From Blautia sp. (GTDB taxonomy: Bacteria; Bacillota; Clostridia; Lachnospirales; Lachnospiraceae), in contig JAFUCO010000065.1 in NCBI GenBank assembly GCA_017459635.1, positions 1 to 61,334 on the forward strand: a DNA stretch of 61,334 nucleotides, written 5' to 3'. Positions 45,536 to 53,165 of the stretch are shown here, piece after piece. Below the pieces are notes generated by a model. That model was not told where the DNA came from and ran no database searches. It saw only the letters and a program-made list of their open reading frames with translations. How positions within the stretch are numbered: the stretch's first letter is position 1; each line of letters starts with the position of its first letter. Made by a program: the position numbers and the translations under genes.

Positions 45536-46683
45536 AAAGGCTGCCTTTTCGGCGGCCTGGGCCCCAGGTATTGATAATAGTAGGTTTTTATCATGCCGTT
45601 ATAGATCTTACGGTTTTTATCGGCCTTTCGTCCCAGGTATCTCTCGGCATCCTCATACGAAGTTATCAGATACATGGACCAGCGGTCAAGGCTCTGATAG
45701 CGCTCTCCTATCACCCGGTACAGCTCAGGGAGTGCTTCCTTATCCTCAAGGCGCTCGCCATAGGGCGGGTTAGTGATGATAAAGCCATAGGAGCCCGGAT
45801 GGCTGAGTTCTCTTATATCCCTTCGCTGCAGATGGATATAATCCCCGACTCCTGCCATGGCGGCATTTGCCCGGGCGGCATCTACCGCTTCCGGATCAAG
45901 GTCGTAGCCCTGGATACGGGTCTTCACCGATCTTCTGACACAGTCGTCGGCCTCAGTCCTGGCATCCTGCCAGGCCCTTTCCTTTATCAGATGCTTCCAT
46001 TGTTCTGCAAGGAAGGAGCGGTTTCGCCCGGGTGCCATATTAAGAGCTATCATGGCTGCCTCGATCGGGAAGGTTCCGCTTCCGCAAAAAGGATCTACCA
46101 GGATCCGGTCACCCGAAAACGGGGTAAGCATGATCAGCGCTGCCGCCAGTGTTTCTGTTATAGGAGCTTTTACCTTCATCCGGCGGTAGCCTCTTTTGTG
46201 AAGCGACTCCCCGGATGTGTCGATCCCCACCGTGGCTGTATCCTTCATAAAGGACACACGTATCGGGAACTCCGGCCCGTCCTCAGGAAACCAATCTATA
46301 TGATATACGCTCTTCAGTCTTTCGACAATAGCTTTTTTCATTATAGACTGAATATCTTTTGGACTGAACAGGGCGCTTTTGACTGAATTGGCCTTCGTTA
46401 TCCAGAATTTTCCGTTTTTCGGGATATAGTTTTCCCAGGCAACAGCTTTTGTCTGTTCAAACAGTTCATCAAAAGTAACTGCGCGGAATTCTCCTGCTTT
46501 AAGGAGGATCCTCTCAGTAGTACGGAGGAAAGTATTGGCCCTTGCAATTCCATCCGGCCCTGCAAGGAAAGAAACTTTTCCGTCCGATACATTGCTTATC
46601 TCATATCCCAGTCCGCCTATCTCACGTTTAAGCACTGACTCCAGTCCAAAATGACATGGGGCAATGAGCTCATAATTCTGCAT
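45520..46683 (-). CDS. rlmL: THUMP-domain rRNA N2-guanine methyltransferase (RlmL/YpsC-like)
   Basis: 387 residues. N-terminal ferredoxin-like and THUMP domains (APCHFGLESVLKREIGGLGY, DIQSIMKKAIVERLK), then a Rossmann methyltransferase domain with DPFCGSGTFPIEAAMIA and the amino-methylating NPPY motif (ITNPPYGERLED). In Bacillus the orthologue is YpsC, a predicted 23S rRNA m2G methyltransferase. The end (LEKQI) lies in a duplicated 35-bp repeat. Confidence 0.93.
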   Translation of the reverse strand: MQNYELIAPCHFGLESVLKREIGGLGYEISNVSDGKVSFLAGPDGIARANTFLRTTERILLKAGEFRAVTFDELFEQTKAVAWENYIPKNGKFWITKANSVKSALFSPKDIQSIMKKAIVERLKSVYHIDWFPEDGPEFPIRVSFMKDTATVGIDTSGESLHKRGYRRMKVKAPITETLAAALIMLTPFSGDRILVDPFCGSGTFPIEAAMIALNMAPGRNRSFLAEQWKHLIKERAWQDARTEADDCVRRSVKTRIQGYDLDPEAVDAARANAAMAGVGDYIHLQRRDIRELSHPGSYGFIITNPPYGERLEDKEALPELYRVIGERYQSLDRWSMYLITSYEDAERYLGRKADKNRKIYNGMIKTYYYQYLGPRPPKRQPLEKQI

Positions 46684-46852
46684 GTTCTTATCCTCAATTT
46701 CATCGTTGTTGTTCGCGGCAGGAATTACCTGGCCGGGACCTTTTTATAATGGTGGTAGACATAAAATACCTTATCTTGTGGTCGAAGAGCGGATTTCACC
46801 CCATTATATCCGATATTTTGAAAAAAAATATCAATATCATGGCAAAATCCTG

Positions 46853-46881
46853 TTGCTTTTTTTTTCAGTATGTATTATAAT
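46853..46881 (+). promoter_or_regulatory. promoter of candidate small RNA
   Basis: TTGCTT (46853-46858), 17-bp spacer, TATAAT (46876-46881). No protein-coding start follows on this strand. Confidence 0.65.
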
Positions 46882-46887
46882 CATGAT

Positions 46888-46992
46888 TGTAGAAAGATAA
46901 ACCCTTCAAATGATCTTTCTATAAACCCCTTATTTTATTATTTATACTCCCCTCGAAACACCCGGTAGCTCCCCTACCGGGTGTTTCACTTT
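46888..46992 (+). ncRNA. candidate small RNA with C-rich unpaired tracts
   Basis: A promoter (46853-46881) and a terminator-like hairpin (46957-46985) frame about 100 bases without a credible ORF. Predicted parts: hairpin AGAAAGAT / ATCTTTCT (46891-46920) with ACCCTTC in its loop; an unpaired AU-rich stretch holding AACCCCTT and ACTCCCCTC; and a terminal hairpin AACACCCGGTAG / CTACCGGGTGTT with loop CTCCC. C-rich loops of this sort pair with Shine-Dalgarno sequences in RoxS/RsaE-type regulators. Homology to those RNAs is not shown; this is inferred from architecture. Confidence 0.5.
46957..46985 (+). terminator. terminator hairpin of the candidate small RNA
   Basis: 12-bp perfect stem with loop CTCCC followed by TTCACTTTA; moderate U content. 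Confidence 0.65.
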
Positions 46993-46994
46993 AT

Positions 46995-47025
46995 ACGGCT
47001 GCTGCCCTTCCGGGACAGCAGCCGT
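46995..47025. terminator. second hairpin, probably ending the parA operon
   Basis: ACGGCTGCTG pairs with CAGCAGCCGT with an inner CC/GG extension. It lies 80 bp past the stop of the small gene at 47106 (minus strand); the U-run is poor in both directions. Confidence 0.55.
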
Positions 47026-47105
47026 AAATTTATCTTAAAACTGCCCATTCATACTGCTGCTTAAAGAGATACAGCTCCCTGCCGCCTTTACCAGCAGCGT
47101 TTCTG

Positions 47106-47381
47106 TCAAAGCAGCCAGACCGGAAGTTCCTCAAAGCACTGGATGATCCCCGTTTTGCTGCTTTTTGCTGTTTTAGCCGGCTTTCCTGTCTTTTCCACAA
47201 GTTCTGCAGTTTCAGCTGACATTCCTGGAATCACGGAAGCCTTAACATCCTGTGTGTCTTCTGCTGCCGTATCGGGTGCTGCTGCCTTCACTTCAGCCTT
47301 CGGAGCTGCTTCTTTGGCTGCTGTTGTTTTCTTTCTCCCTGCGGCTGCTGCTCTTTTAATGCTTTCCTTACCTACCGGCAC
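47106..47381 (-). CDS. small Ala/Lys-rich protein coupled to ParA
   Basis: 91 residues starting at GTG (47381) with AAAGGAGG nine bases upstream, overlapping the parA stop by 14 bp. The first half is basic and alanine-rich (KRAAAAGRKKTTAAKEAAPK, histone H1-like), the second half more acidic, ending FEELPVWLL. No family is recognised. The coupling suggests a partner of the ParA ATPase, perhaps in place of ParB, which is not encoded here. Confidence 0.65.
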   Translation of the reverse strand: MPVGKESIKRAAAAGRKKTTAAKEAAPKAEVKAAAPDTAAEDTQDVKASVIPGMSAETAELVEKTGKPAKTAKSSKTGIIQCFEELPVWLL

Positions 47382-48174
47382 GTTCCATTACCTCCTTTGA
47401 AAGTTCTGTGTATTCCTTTGCACTGCGGCTCGATCTTTTGAATTCAACCACCGGAGCGCTTGCATCCTGCGCCCATTCTATGCTGCTGTCCACACGTATC
47501 AGCGTTTCAAACACATGTATTCCGGACATCTCCCGCAGTGTTTCCATCGTCTGCTTAAAATAACCTTTTCGGAAGTCCGCTCTGGTCACGGCTATTCCAA
47601 GCACCTCGAGTTCCTCATTGATCTCAGATGCTTCATTTATAAAATCAAACATGTTCGCGAGGCCGAACATTCCCCAGGGGCTGGCTTCCACAGGGATCAC
47701 GGCATAGTCCGACGCGCAGAGTATGTTCATGACCCAGATTCCAAGTGTAGGCGGGGCATCGATCAGAACATAGTCATAGACACCTTCCTTCCTGATCCCG
47801 GAAAGGCAGTCACGAAGCACGAGTTCCCTTTTCTGCCCTCTTTTAAGGTTCAGTTCGTTCAGGTCCCTTTCGATACTGCTCATTTTCATGGATGAGGGGA
47901 TGAGGTCCAGGTTTTCATAACGCGTCGGATACGTGAACCCGGAAAGATCCTGCCGGCCTGTCACTGCCTGATAGAGGTTCAGGCTGCTGTCAGCCATCTC
48001 GATCACCCTCTCCTCCTCGAAGAAGGAAAGGGTGAGATTAAGCTGCATGTCCCCGTCGATCAGCAGAACCTTTTTGCCCGCCTTTGCGATAGCGGCACCT
48101 AAGTTCCCGGCTGTGGTGGATTTACCACTGCCTCCTTTATTGTTTGTAAAACATATTACCGCAGGTTTTTTCAT
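47368..48174 (-). CDS. ParA/Soj-family ATPase
   Basis: 268 residues. Deviant Walker A NNKGGSGKSTTAGNLG, Walker A' DGDMQLNLTLS, Walker B VLIDAPPTLG. ParA proteins bind DNA and position chromosomes, plasmids or large protein assemblies. There is no parB or parS-like site, and no plasmid or phage genes are nearby, so this is an orphan ParA paired only with the small basic protein downstream. Confidence 0.92.
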   Translation of the reverse strand: MKKPAVICFTNNKGGSGKSTTAGNLGAAIAKAGKKVLLIDGDMQLNLTLSFFEEERVIEMADSSLNLYQAVTGRQDLSGFTYPTRYENLDLIPSSMKMSSIERDLNELNLKRGQKRELVLRDCLSGIRKEGVYDYVLIDAPPTLGIWVMNILCASDYAVIPVEASPWGMFGLANMFDFINEASEINEELEVLGIAVTRADFRKGYFKQTMETLREMSGIHVFETLIRVDSSIEWAQDASAPVVEFKRSSRSAKEYTELSKEVMERAGR

Positions 48175-48217
48175 AGTTTCTTCCCTTATTGTATTTTCTT
48201 CAGCGGAATGCAGCTGA

Positions 48218-49675
48218 TCAGAACAGCGGCTTCATCGCCGGGTAAAGGGTGCGGAATTTCTGATACCTTTCTTCGTATTTTGCTGTAAGCTCCGGATCAG
48301 GTTCCACTGTCTCGACAACTTTTATAAACTTATTGCAGATAGTCTCAACATCCGGATAAGCGCCGCAGCCTACTGCCGCAAGCATGGCGCCGCCCATGGC
48401 CGGACCCTGCTCGTTCTCAGGCACGTCTACCTTCAGGTTCATTATGTTGGCGATCATCTTCTTCCAGAGCGGACTCTTTGCGCCGCCGCCGCAGATCTTT
48501 GTCCTTTCGATCTTAACTCCGAGGCTCCTTGCAACCTCAAGTGAGTCACGGAGCCCGAAAGCCACACCCTCAAGAACAGCCTGTGTCATATCAGCTCTTG
48601 TGCTGTCCATGGACATTCCAAAGAAAACGCCTCTTGCATCAGGATTGTTGTGCGGTGAACGTTCGCCCATAAGATAAGGCAGGAAGTACACATGATTCTC
48701 ACCGAGCTTTGTAATATTCTCCTGTTCCTTCGCAAAATCTGTGGCGTTCAGAATATCCTCTACCCACCATTTGTTGCAGGAAGCCGCGCTCAGCATGCAG
48801 CCCATCAGGTGATAGTAACCGTCTGCATGGTCGAAGGAATGAAGGGCGTTGTATTCGTCAACTCCGAATTCACGGCTGGAAATAAAGATCGTTCCTGAGG
48901 TTCCAAGTGAAATGTTGCATCTGCCGTCGCCAACAGTGCCGGTTCCTACAGCTGCTGCGGCATTGTCGCCGGCGCCGGCTACTACCTTGACATCCGGTGA
49001 TACACCGAGTTCAGAGGCGATCCCGGGTTTCAGTGTTCCGACTACTTCCCAGCTCTCATAAAGCTTCGGCAGCTGTTCTTCTTTGATGCCGCATATCTCG
49101 ATCATCTTCTTAGACCAGCAGCGGTTCTTCACATCGAGGAGCAGCATGCCGGATGCGTCTGAAAGATCGGTGCAGAAGGAACCGGTAAGCATGTAGGCAA
49201 CATAGTCCTTCGGGAGCATTATCTTGTTGATCTTTGCGAAAAGCTCCGGCTCGTTCTTCTTCATCCAGAGTATCTTCGGGGCCGTGAAGCCGGCGAAGGC
49301 TATATTGGCAGTATACTCAGAGAGTTTTTCTTTTCCTATAACATTATTGAGGTAATCTGTCTCTTCTCCGGTACGTCCGTCGTTCCAGAGGATAGCCGGG
49401 CGGATAACATTGTCATCCGCGTCCAGTGTCACCAGGCCGTGCATCTGTCCGCCGCAGCCGATGCCTGCAACCTTTGATGCATCAAAGCCTTTGATGAGCT
49501 TTTTGATTCCTTCGATGCTGTTTGACAGCCAGTCCTCCGGCTTCTGCTGTGACCAGCCCGGGTGCGGAAATTCTATAGGATACTCACGTGAAACGATATT
49601 AAGAATAGTCCCGTCCTCATCCATCAGAAGCAGTTTTACAGCGGATGTACCGAGATCTACGCCAATATAATACAT
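48218..49675 (-). CDS. xylB: xylulokinase-like FGGY carbohydrate kinase
   Basis: 485 residues, normal length. FGGY-family start YYIGVDLGTSAVKLLLMDEDG, WSQQKPEDW and GGQMHGLV as in xylulokinases, and the C-terminal FGGY signature region ICGGGAKSPLWKKMIANIMN. AGGAGGAAAAAC precedes ATG. It follows the isomerase gene on the same strand, with a stem-loop in the 112-bp gap. Substrate D-xylulose is likely but a related ketose cannot be excluded. Confidence 0.9.
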   Translation of the reverse strand: MYYIGVDLGTSAVKLLLMDEDGTILNIVSREYPIEFPHPGWSQQKPEDWLSNSIEGIKKLIKGFDASKVAGIGCGGQMHGLVTLDADDNVIRPAILWNDGRTGEETDYLNNVIGKEKLSEYTANIAFAGFTAPKILWMKKNEPELFAKINKIMLPKDYVAYMLTGSFCTDLSDASGMLLLDVKNRCWSKKMIEICGIKEEQLPKLYESWEVVGTLKPGIASELGVSPDVKVVAGAGDNAAAAVGTGTVGDGRCNISLGTSGTIFISSREFGVDEYNALHSFDHADGYYHLMGCMLSAASCNKWWVEDILNATDFAKEQENITKLGENHVYFLPYLMGERSPHNNPDARGVFFGMSMDSTRADMTQAVLEGVAFGLRDSLEVARSLGVKIERTKICGGGAKSPLWKKMIANIMNLKVDVPENEQGPAMGGAMLAAVGCGAYPDVETICNKFIKVVETVEPDPELTAKYEERYQKFRTLYPAMKPLF

Positions 49676-49696
49676 GTTTTTCCTCCTTTTCCTGAA

Positions 49697-49725
49697 ATGG
49701 CTGCCATCCTTCGGATGACAGCCAT
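49697..49725 (-). promoter_or_regulatory. intercistronic stem-loop between isomerase and kinase
   Basis: ATGGCTG(T)CATCC / GGATG(G)CAGCCAT hairpin with a three-base loop, just before the xylB ribosome binding site; may adjust mRNA stability or relative expression. Confidence 0.6.
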
Positions 49726-49787
49726 CGCGTTTTTATTCCTTATTCATCTGTTACGATGCCGGTCAGTAAAGAACAGACTGCTATTCC

Positions 49788-51272
49788 TTATCTCCAGGGA
49801 TTCTCGGTAGGATAGCGTACTCCTGCCGGCTGGTTGTATCCGATCTCCTTCGTATCAACACCGATGTATTTGAAAACTTCAAACAGAGCTTTTCCGAAAT
49901 GTCCGAAAGCAACAGCGCCGTGATGCGGGAAGCCACCCTCGATCAGTACATGGCGGTAGAACCTGCCCATCTCAGGAATAGCGAAAACTCCGATGCTTCC
50001 GAAGGAACGGGTAGCGACCGGGAGTACCTCGCCGTGAGCGATATAGGCACGAAGGATGTTGTCCGATGTGCTCTGCAGACGGAAGAAGGTGATTTCGCCG
50101 GGAGCGATGTCGCCTTCAAGAGTTCCGTTGGTAACCTCGATCGGAAGGCTTCTTGCCATGATCTTCTGGTATTTCATCTCGCAGGAGACAAGCTTGCTGG
50201 AGCAGGTGTTGCCGCAGTGGAAGCCCATGAATGTGTCATCCAGCTTGTAGTCATATTTGCCTTTGATCTCGGAGTTGTACATATCCTTCGGGACTGTGTT
50301 GTTGATGTCAAGCAGTGTTACGATATCATCGCTTACTACTGTGCCGATGAACTCGCTGAGCGCGCCGTAGATATCAACCTCACAGGATACCGGGATGCCG
50401 CGTCCTGTCAGACGGCTGTTGACATAGCAGGGAACGAATCCGAACTGTGTCTGGAATGCCGGCCAGCATTTGCCTGCGATAGCCACATATTTGCGATAGC
50501 CCCTGTGAGCCTCGACCCAGTCAAGAAGGGTAAGCTCATACTGCGCAAGCTTCTCAAGAACCTCGGGTTTCTTGTTACCTTTGCCAAGCTCGTTCTCCAT
50601 ATCCTTAACGACATCCGGGATCCTCTTGTCGCCTGCATGTTTGTTGAAGGCTTCAAAAAGGTCAAGCTCGGAGTTCTCCTCGATCTCCACACCGATGTTG
50701 TAGAGCTGCTTGATGGGAGCGTTACATGCAAGGAAGTTGAGCGGACGCGGTCCGAAGCTTATGATCTTAAGGTTGTTGAGGCCTTCGATTGCCTTTGCGA
50801 TCGGGATGAAGTCATGGATAAGGTCAGCGCAGTCCTCTGCATCACCTACCGGGTTCTCCGGAATATAGGCGTTGATGTTGCGGAGCTTCAGGTTGTAGCT
50901 TGCGTTCAGCATACCGCAGTATGCGTCGCCTCTTCCGTCCAGCAGGCTGTCGCCTGACTCTTCTGCTGCAGCGCAGAACATCTTCGGTCCGTCGAAGTGT
51001 TTTGCAAGAAGTGTTTCAGAGATTTCCGGTCCGAAGTTTCCAAGATATACGCAGAGTGCGTTGCAGCCTGCTTTCTTGATATCCTCGAGAGCCTGTACCA
51101 TATGGATCTCGCTCTCGACGATACAGATCGGACATTCGTAAATATCAGCAGCGTCATATTTTGCTGCGTATGCTTCTACAAGAGCTTTTCTTCTGTTTAC
51201 GGAAAGAGATTCCGGAAAGCAGTCACGGCTTACAGCCACGATACCGATTTTAACCTTGGGCATGTTATTCAT
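49788..51272 (-). CDS. L-fucose/L-arabinose isomerase family protein
   Basis: About 494 residues. The start is the third codon of the open frame (ATG 51272), seven bases from AAGGAG; the ATG at 51278 is too close to that site. Sequence such as VKIGIVAVSRDCFPESL, CVYLGNFGPE and FMGFHCGNTCSSKL places it with fucose-isomerase-like sugar isomerases that interconvert aldoses and ketoses with Mn2+. Pairing with a xylulokinase suggests an aldose-to-ketose-to-ketose-phosphate route. The specific sugar is not known. Confidence 0.85.
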   Translation of the reverse strand: MNNMPKVKIGIVAVSRDCFPESLSVNRRKALVEAYAAKYDAADIYECPICIVESEIHMVQALEDIKKAGCNALCVYLGNFGPEISETLLAKHFDGPKMFCAAAEESGDSLLDGRGDAYCGMLNASYNLKLRNINAYIPENPVGDAEDCADLIHDFIPIAKAIEGLNNLKIISFGPRPLNFLACNAPIKQLYNIGVEIEENSELDLFEAFNKHAGDKRIPDVVKDMENELGKGNKKPEVLEKLAQYELTLLDWVEAHRGYRKYVAIAGKCWPAFQTQFGFVPCYVNSRLTGRGIPVSCEVDIYGALSEFIGTVVSDDIVTLLDINNTVPKDMYNSEIKGKYDYKLDDTFMGFHCGNTCSSKLVSCEMKYQKIMARSLPIEVTNGTLEGDIAPGEITFFRLQSTSDNILRAYIAHGEVLPVATRSFGSIGVFAIPEMGRFYRHVLIEGGFPHHGAVAFGHFGKALFEVFKYIGVDTKEIGYNQPAGVRYPTENPWR

Positions 51273-51392
51273 GTTCATTCTCCTTCTTAATTATTGTACA
51301 GCAACTAAAGTATCAGACAGATCACTGTGGAGAGGTCTATAAAATGCGGGGTGTAGACAGACCTTCTTCCTGTGATTCCGCATATCAGTATG

Positions 51393-51421
51393 ATTATATC
51401 ATTTTTCAGAAAAAATGTACA
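51393..51421 (-). promoter_or_regulatory. promoter of the isomerase-kinase operon
   Basis: TGTACA (51416-51421), 17-bp spacer, TATAAT (51393-51398), giving a leader of about 115 bases that contains a GGTCT/AGACC hairpin. Confidence 0.55.
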
Positions 51422-51490
51422 TGACTTCCTATGCAAAATTATAGCATATTTTTGTCAGGCAGGTTATTCACAGCCCATCCGCAGGCGGCC

Positions 51491-51613
51491 GTGCCTGGAT
51501 ATTCGAAAGAAAACCATTTCTCTTAATAATAGTGCCTCGATATTCGAAAGAAAACTGTTTCGCTTAATAATAGTGCCTCGATATTCGAAAGAAAACTGCT
51601 TCGCTAAATATTA
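51491..51613. repeat. three 41-bp tandem repeats in a divergent intergenic region
   Basis: Units begin at 51491, 51532 and 51573 with GTGCCTSGATATTCGAAAGA and end CTTAATAATA. Unit 1 differs at several sites, unit 3 decays at its end. Each has TTCGAA and a short CGAAA/TTTCG inverted repeat. The 494-bp gap 51279-51772 holds otherwise only promoters. Confidence 0.9.
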
Positions 51614-51772
51614 TTAAAAGCAAAACGTCCGGCAATGGTGTTGCGGAGACCGGAATACTCAAACCATCCACTGTTTCTCAATGTTTTCTTTTTAATGTTG
51701 TGTCTTGCGAAATTATACTTTATATAATAAAATGCTGTCTGACTATAATACAGATCTCTATAGGAGGAAAAA

Positions 51773-53122
51773 ATGATGAAAGTCAAAAAAATCACATCCG
51801 TATTAATGGCGTGTATGCTTGCCTTATCACCATGCACTGCAGCATTCGCAGAGGAAAATGAGGCTGCCGAAGCAGCTGAAAGTGCCGGCGTTGAAGAAAA
51901 GATCGAAGTAGTTGGATTAACGCTCACAAAACCGGAATACTTCGTTTCAGGATTAAAAGGTATCCTGAAGACTTATCCTATGGGGCAAAAGACAGAAGAT
52001 ATATATGCCTGTGATTTTTACTATATTGCAATGGACAAAGATGAGTTCAATGCAAAGCAGGAAGCCAGTGAGCTGTCCGAGGAGGATCAGGAGGCTGTTC
52101 GAAATGCCATCTTCCCGTTTATTGAAGTGCTGGCTATTGACAATAAAGCAGATCTTGCTGAACTGATCGAGAACGATTTCAGTGAAGACGCCACTGAAGA
52201 TATGTTTAACGAGATCGGAAAAACAGATAATTATACATTCTATTATCTCGAAGCTGCCACTAAAGACGAGTTCGTTTCCAGAATAGAGCCTGAGTTTGCG
52301 GAAGAATTCAATAAAGTATATGATGACCTGATCGATGCCCTTAAAAACGCTTCGTTCTTTGATCCGATGGCTTTTGGATCCGGAATGGTCGGAACGACCG
52401 TCAGCTTTGAGACAACTGACGCAGATGGAAATACCGTAAAGAGCGAGGATATTTTTGCTGAGAACGAAGTGACCATGCTCAATCTCTGGGAGACCACATG
52501 CTGCGCATGTGTAGGCGAGATGCCGCTCCTTGTGGAGATGAACCACAGCTATGCCGGCAAAGGTGTTGCTGTTGTCGGTATCTGTGCAGACGCAGATTCA
52601 AATAATGAAGATTTCCAGCAGATCCTCGAAGAAAACGGCATGGACTATCTGAACCTTCTTCCTTTCGAGGGCATGAGTGATATGTTCCCGGTAAATGGCT
52701 GGCCGACTTCCTACTTTATAGGCAAAGATGGAACTGTCCTTACTGTACCGGTTGAAGGTGCTCCGTCCGATGCGTCATATTATACAAATATTATTGACAA
52801 GCTGCTGGCCGGTGACGCTGTAACAGCAGCAGATATTGAGCCCGAATCCAATTCTCATCCTAACGATGCTGGAGTTTACCGTGTGCATGTTACCAACGGC
52901 GACGGAGACCCTGTTGAAGGAGTTTATGTTCAGTTCTGCTCCGACACATCCTGCATGATGGGTCAGACAGATGCTGACGGATATGCATCTTTTGAAACTG
53001 AGGAAGGAGTCTATACTGTTCACATTCTGAAGGCACCGGAAGGATACGAGGGAACATCTGAAGAATTCAAGACAGAAGATACCTTCAGCGATATTTGCGT
53101 GGTACTGCAGAAGGCAGCATAA
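51773..53122 (+). CDS. secreted thioredoxin-fold (TlpA/ResA-like) protein with Cna-like end
   Basis: 449 residues. Export signal (residues 1-26, ending AFAEE); a 170-residue domain of unknown type (30-200); a TlpA/ResA-like thioredoxin fold (about 208-345) with active-site WETTCCACVGEMP (C243/C246) and cis-proline loop GWPTSYFIGKDG; then an 85-residue beta domain (GVYRVHVTNGDGDPVEGVYV, TDADGYASFETEEG) like carboxypeptidase-regulatory or Cna-B repeats. Probably a thiol-disulfide protein outside the membrane. GGAGGAAAAA before ATG. Convergent with the anti-sigma gene and separated by a terminator. Confidence 0.85.
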   Translation: MMKVKKITSVLMACMLALSPCTAAFAEENEAAEAAESAGVEEKIEVVGLTLTKPEYFVSGLKGILKTYPMGQKTEDIYACDFYYIAMDKDEFNAKQEASELSEEDQEAVRNAIFPFIEVLAIDNKADLAELIENDFSEDATEDMFNEIGKTDNYTFYYLEAATKDEFVSRIEPEFAEEFNKVYDDLIDALKNASFFDPMAFGSGMVGTTVSFETTDADGNTVKSEDIFAENEVTMLNLWETTCCACVGEMPLLVEMNHSYAGKGVAVVGICADADSNNEDFQQILEENGMDYLNLLPFEGMSDMFPVNGWPTSYFIGKDGTVLTVPVEGAPSDASYYTNIIDKLLAGDAVTAADIEPESNSHPNDAGVYRVHVTNGDGDPVEGVYVQFCSDTSCMMGQTDADGYASFETEEGVYTVHILKAPEGYEGTSEEFKTEDTFSDICVVLQKAA

Positions 53123-53140
53123 AGCAGGCCAAAACAAAGT

Positions 53141-53161
53141 GGGGCGGTTCTGAACCGCCCC
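53141..53161 (+). terminator. terminator between convergent genes
   Basis: GGGGCGGTT CTG AACCGCCCC perfect hairpin 18 bases after the thioredoxin-like gene stop. Confidence 0.8.
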
Positions 53162-53165
53162 GCTG

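Noticed and set aside
45397-46386. 329-codon plus-strand ORF opposite rlmL
   Set aside because: Antisense shadow of the methyltransferase gene.
49899-50957. 352-codon plus-strand ORF opposite the sugar isomerase
   Set aside because: Fully inside a well-supported gene on the other strand, and no ribosome binding site.
51491-51613. CRISPR array
   Set aside because: The units are directly abutting with no variable spacers.
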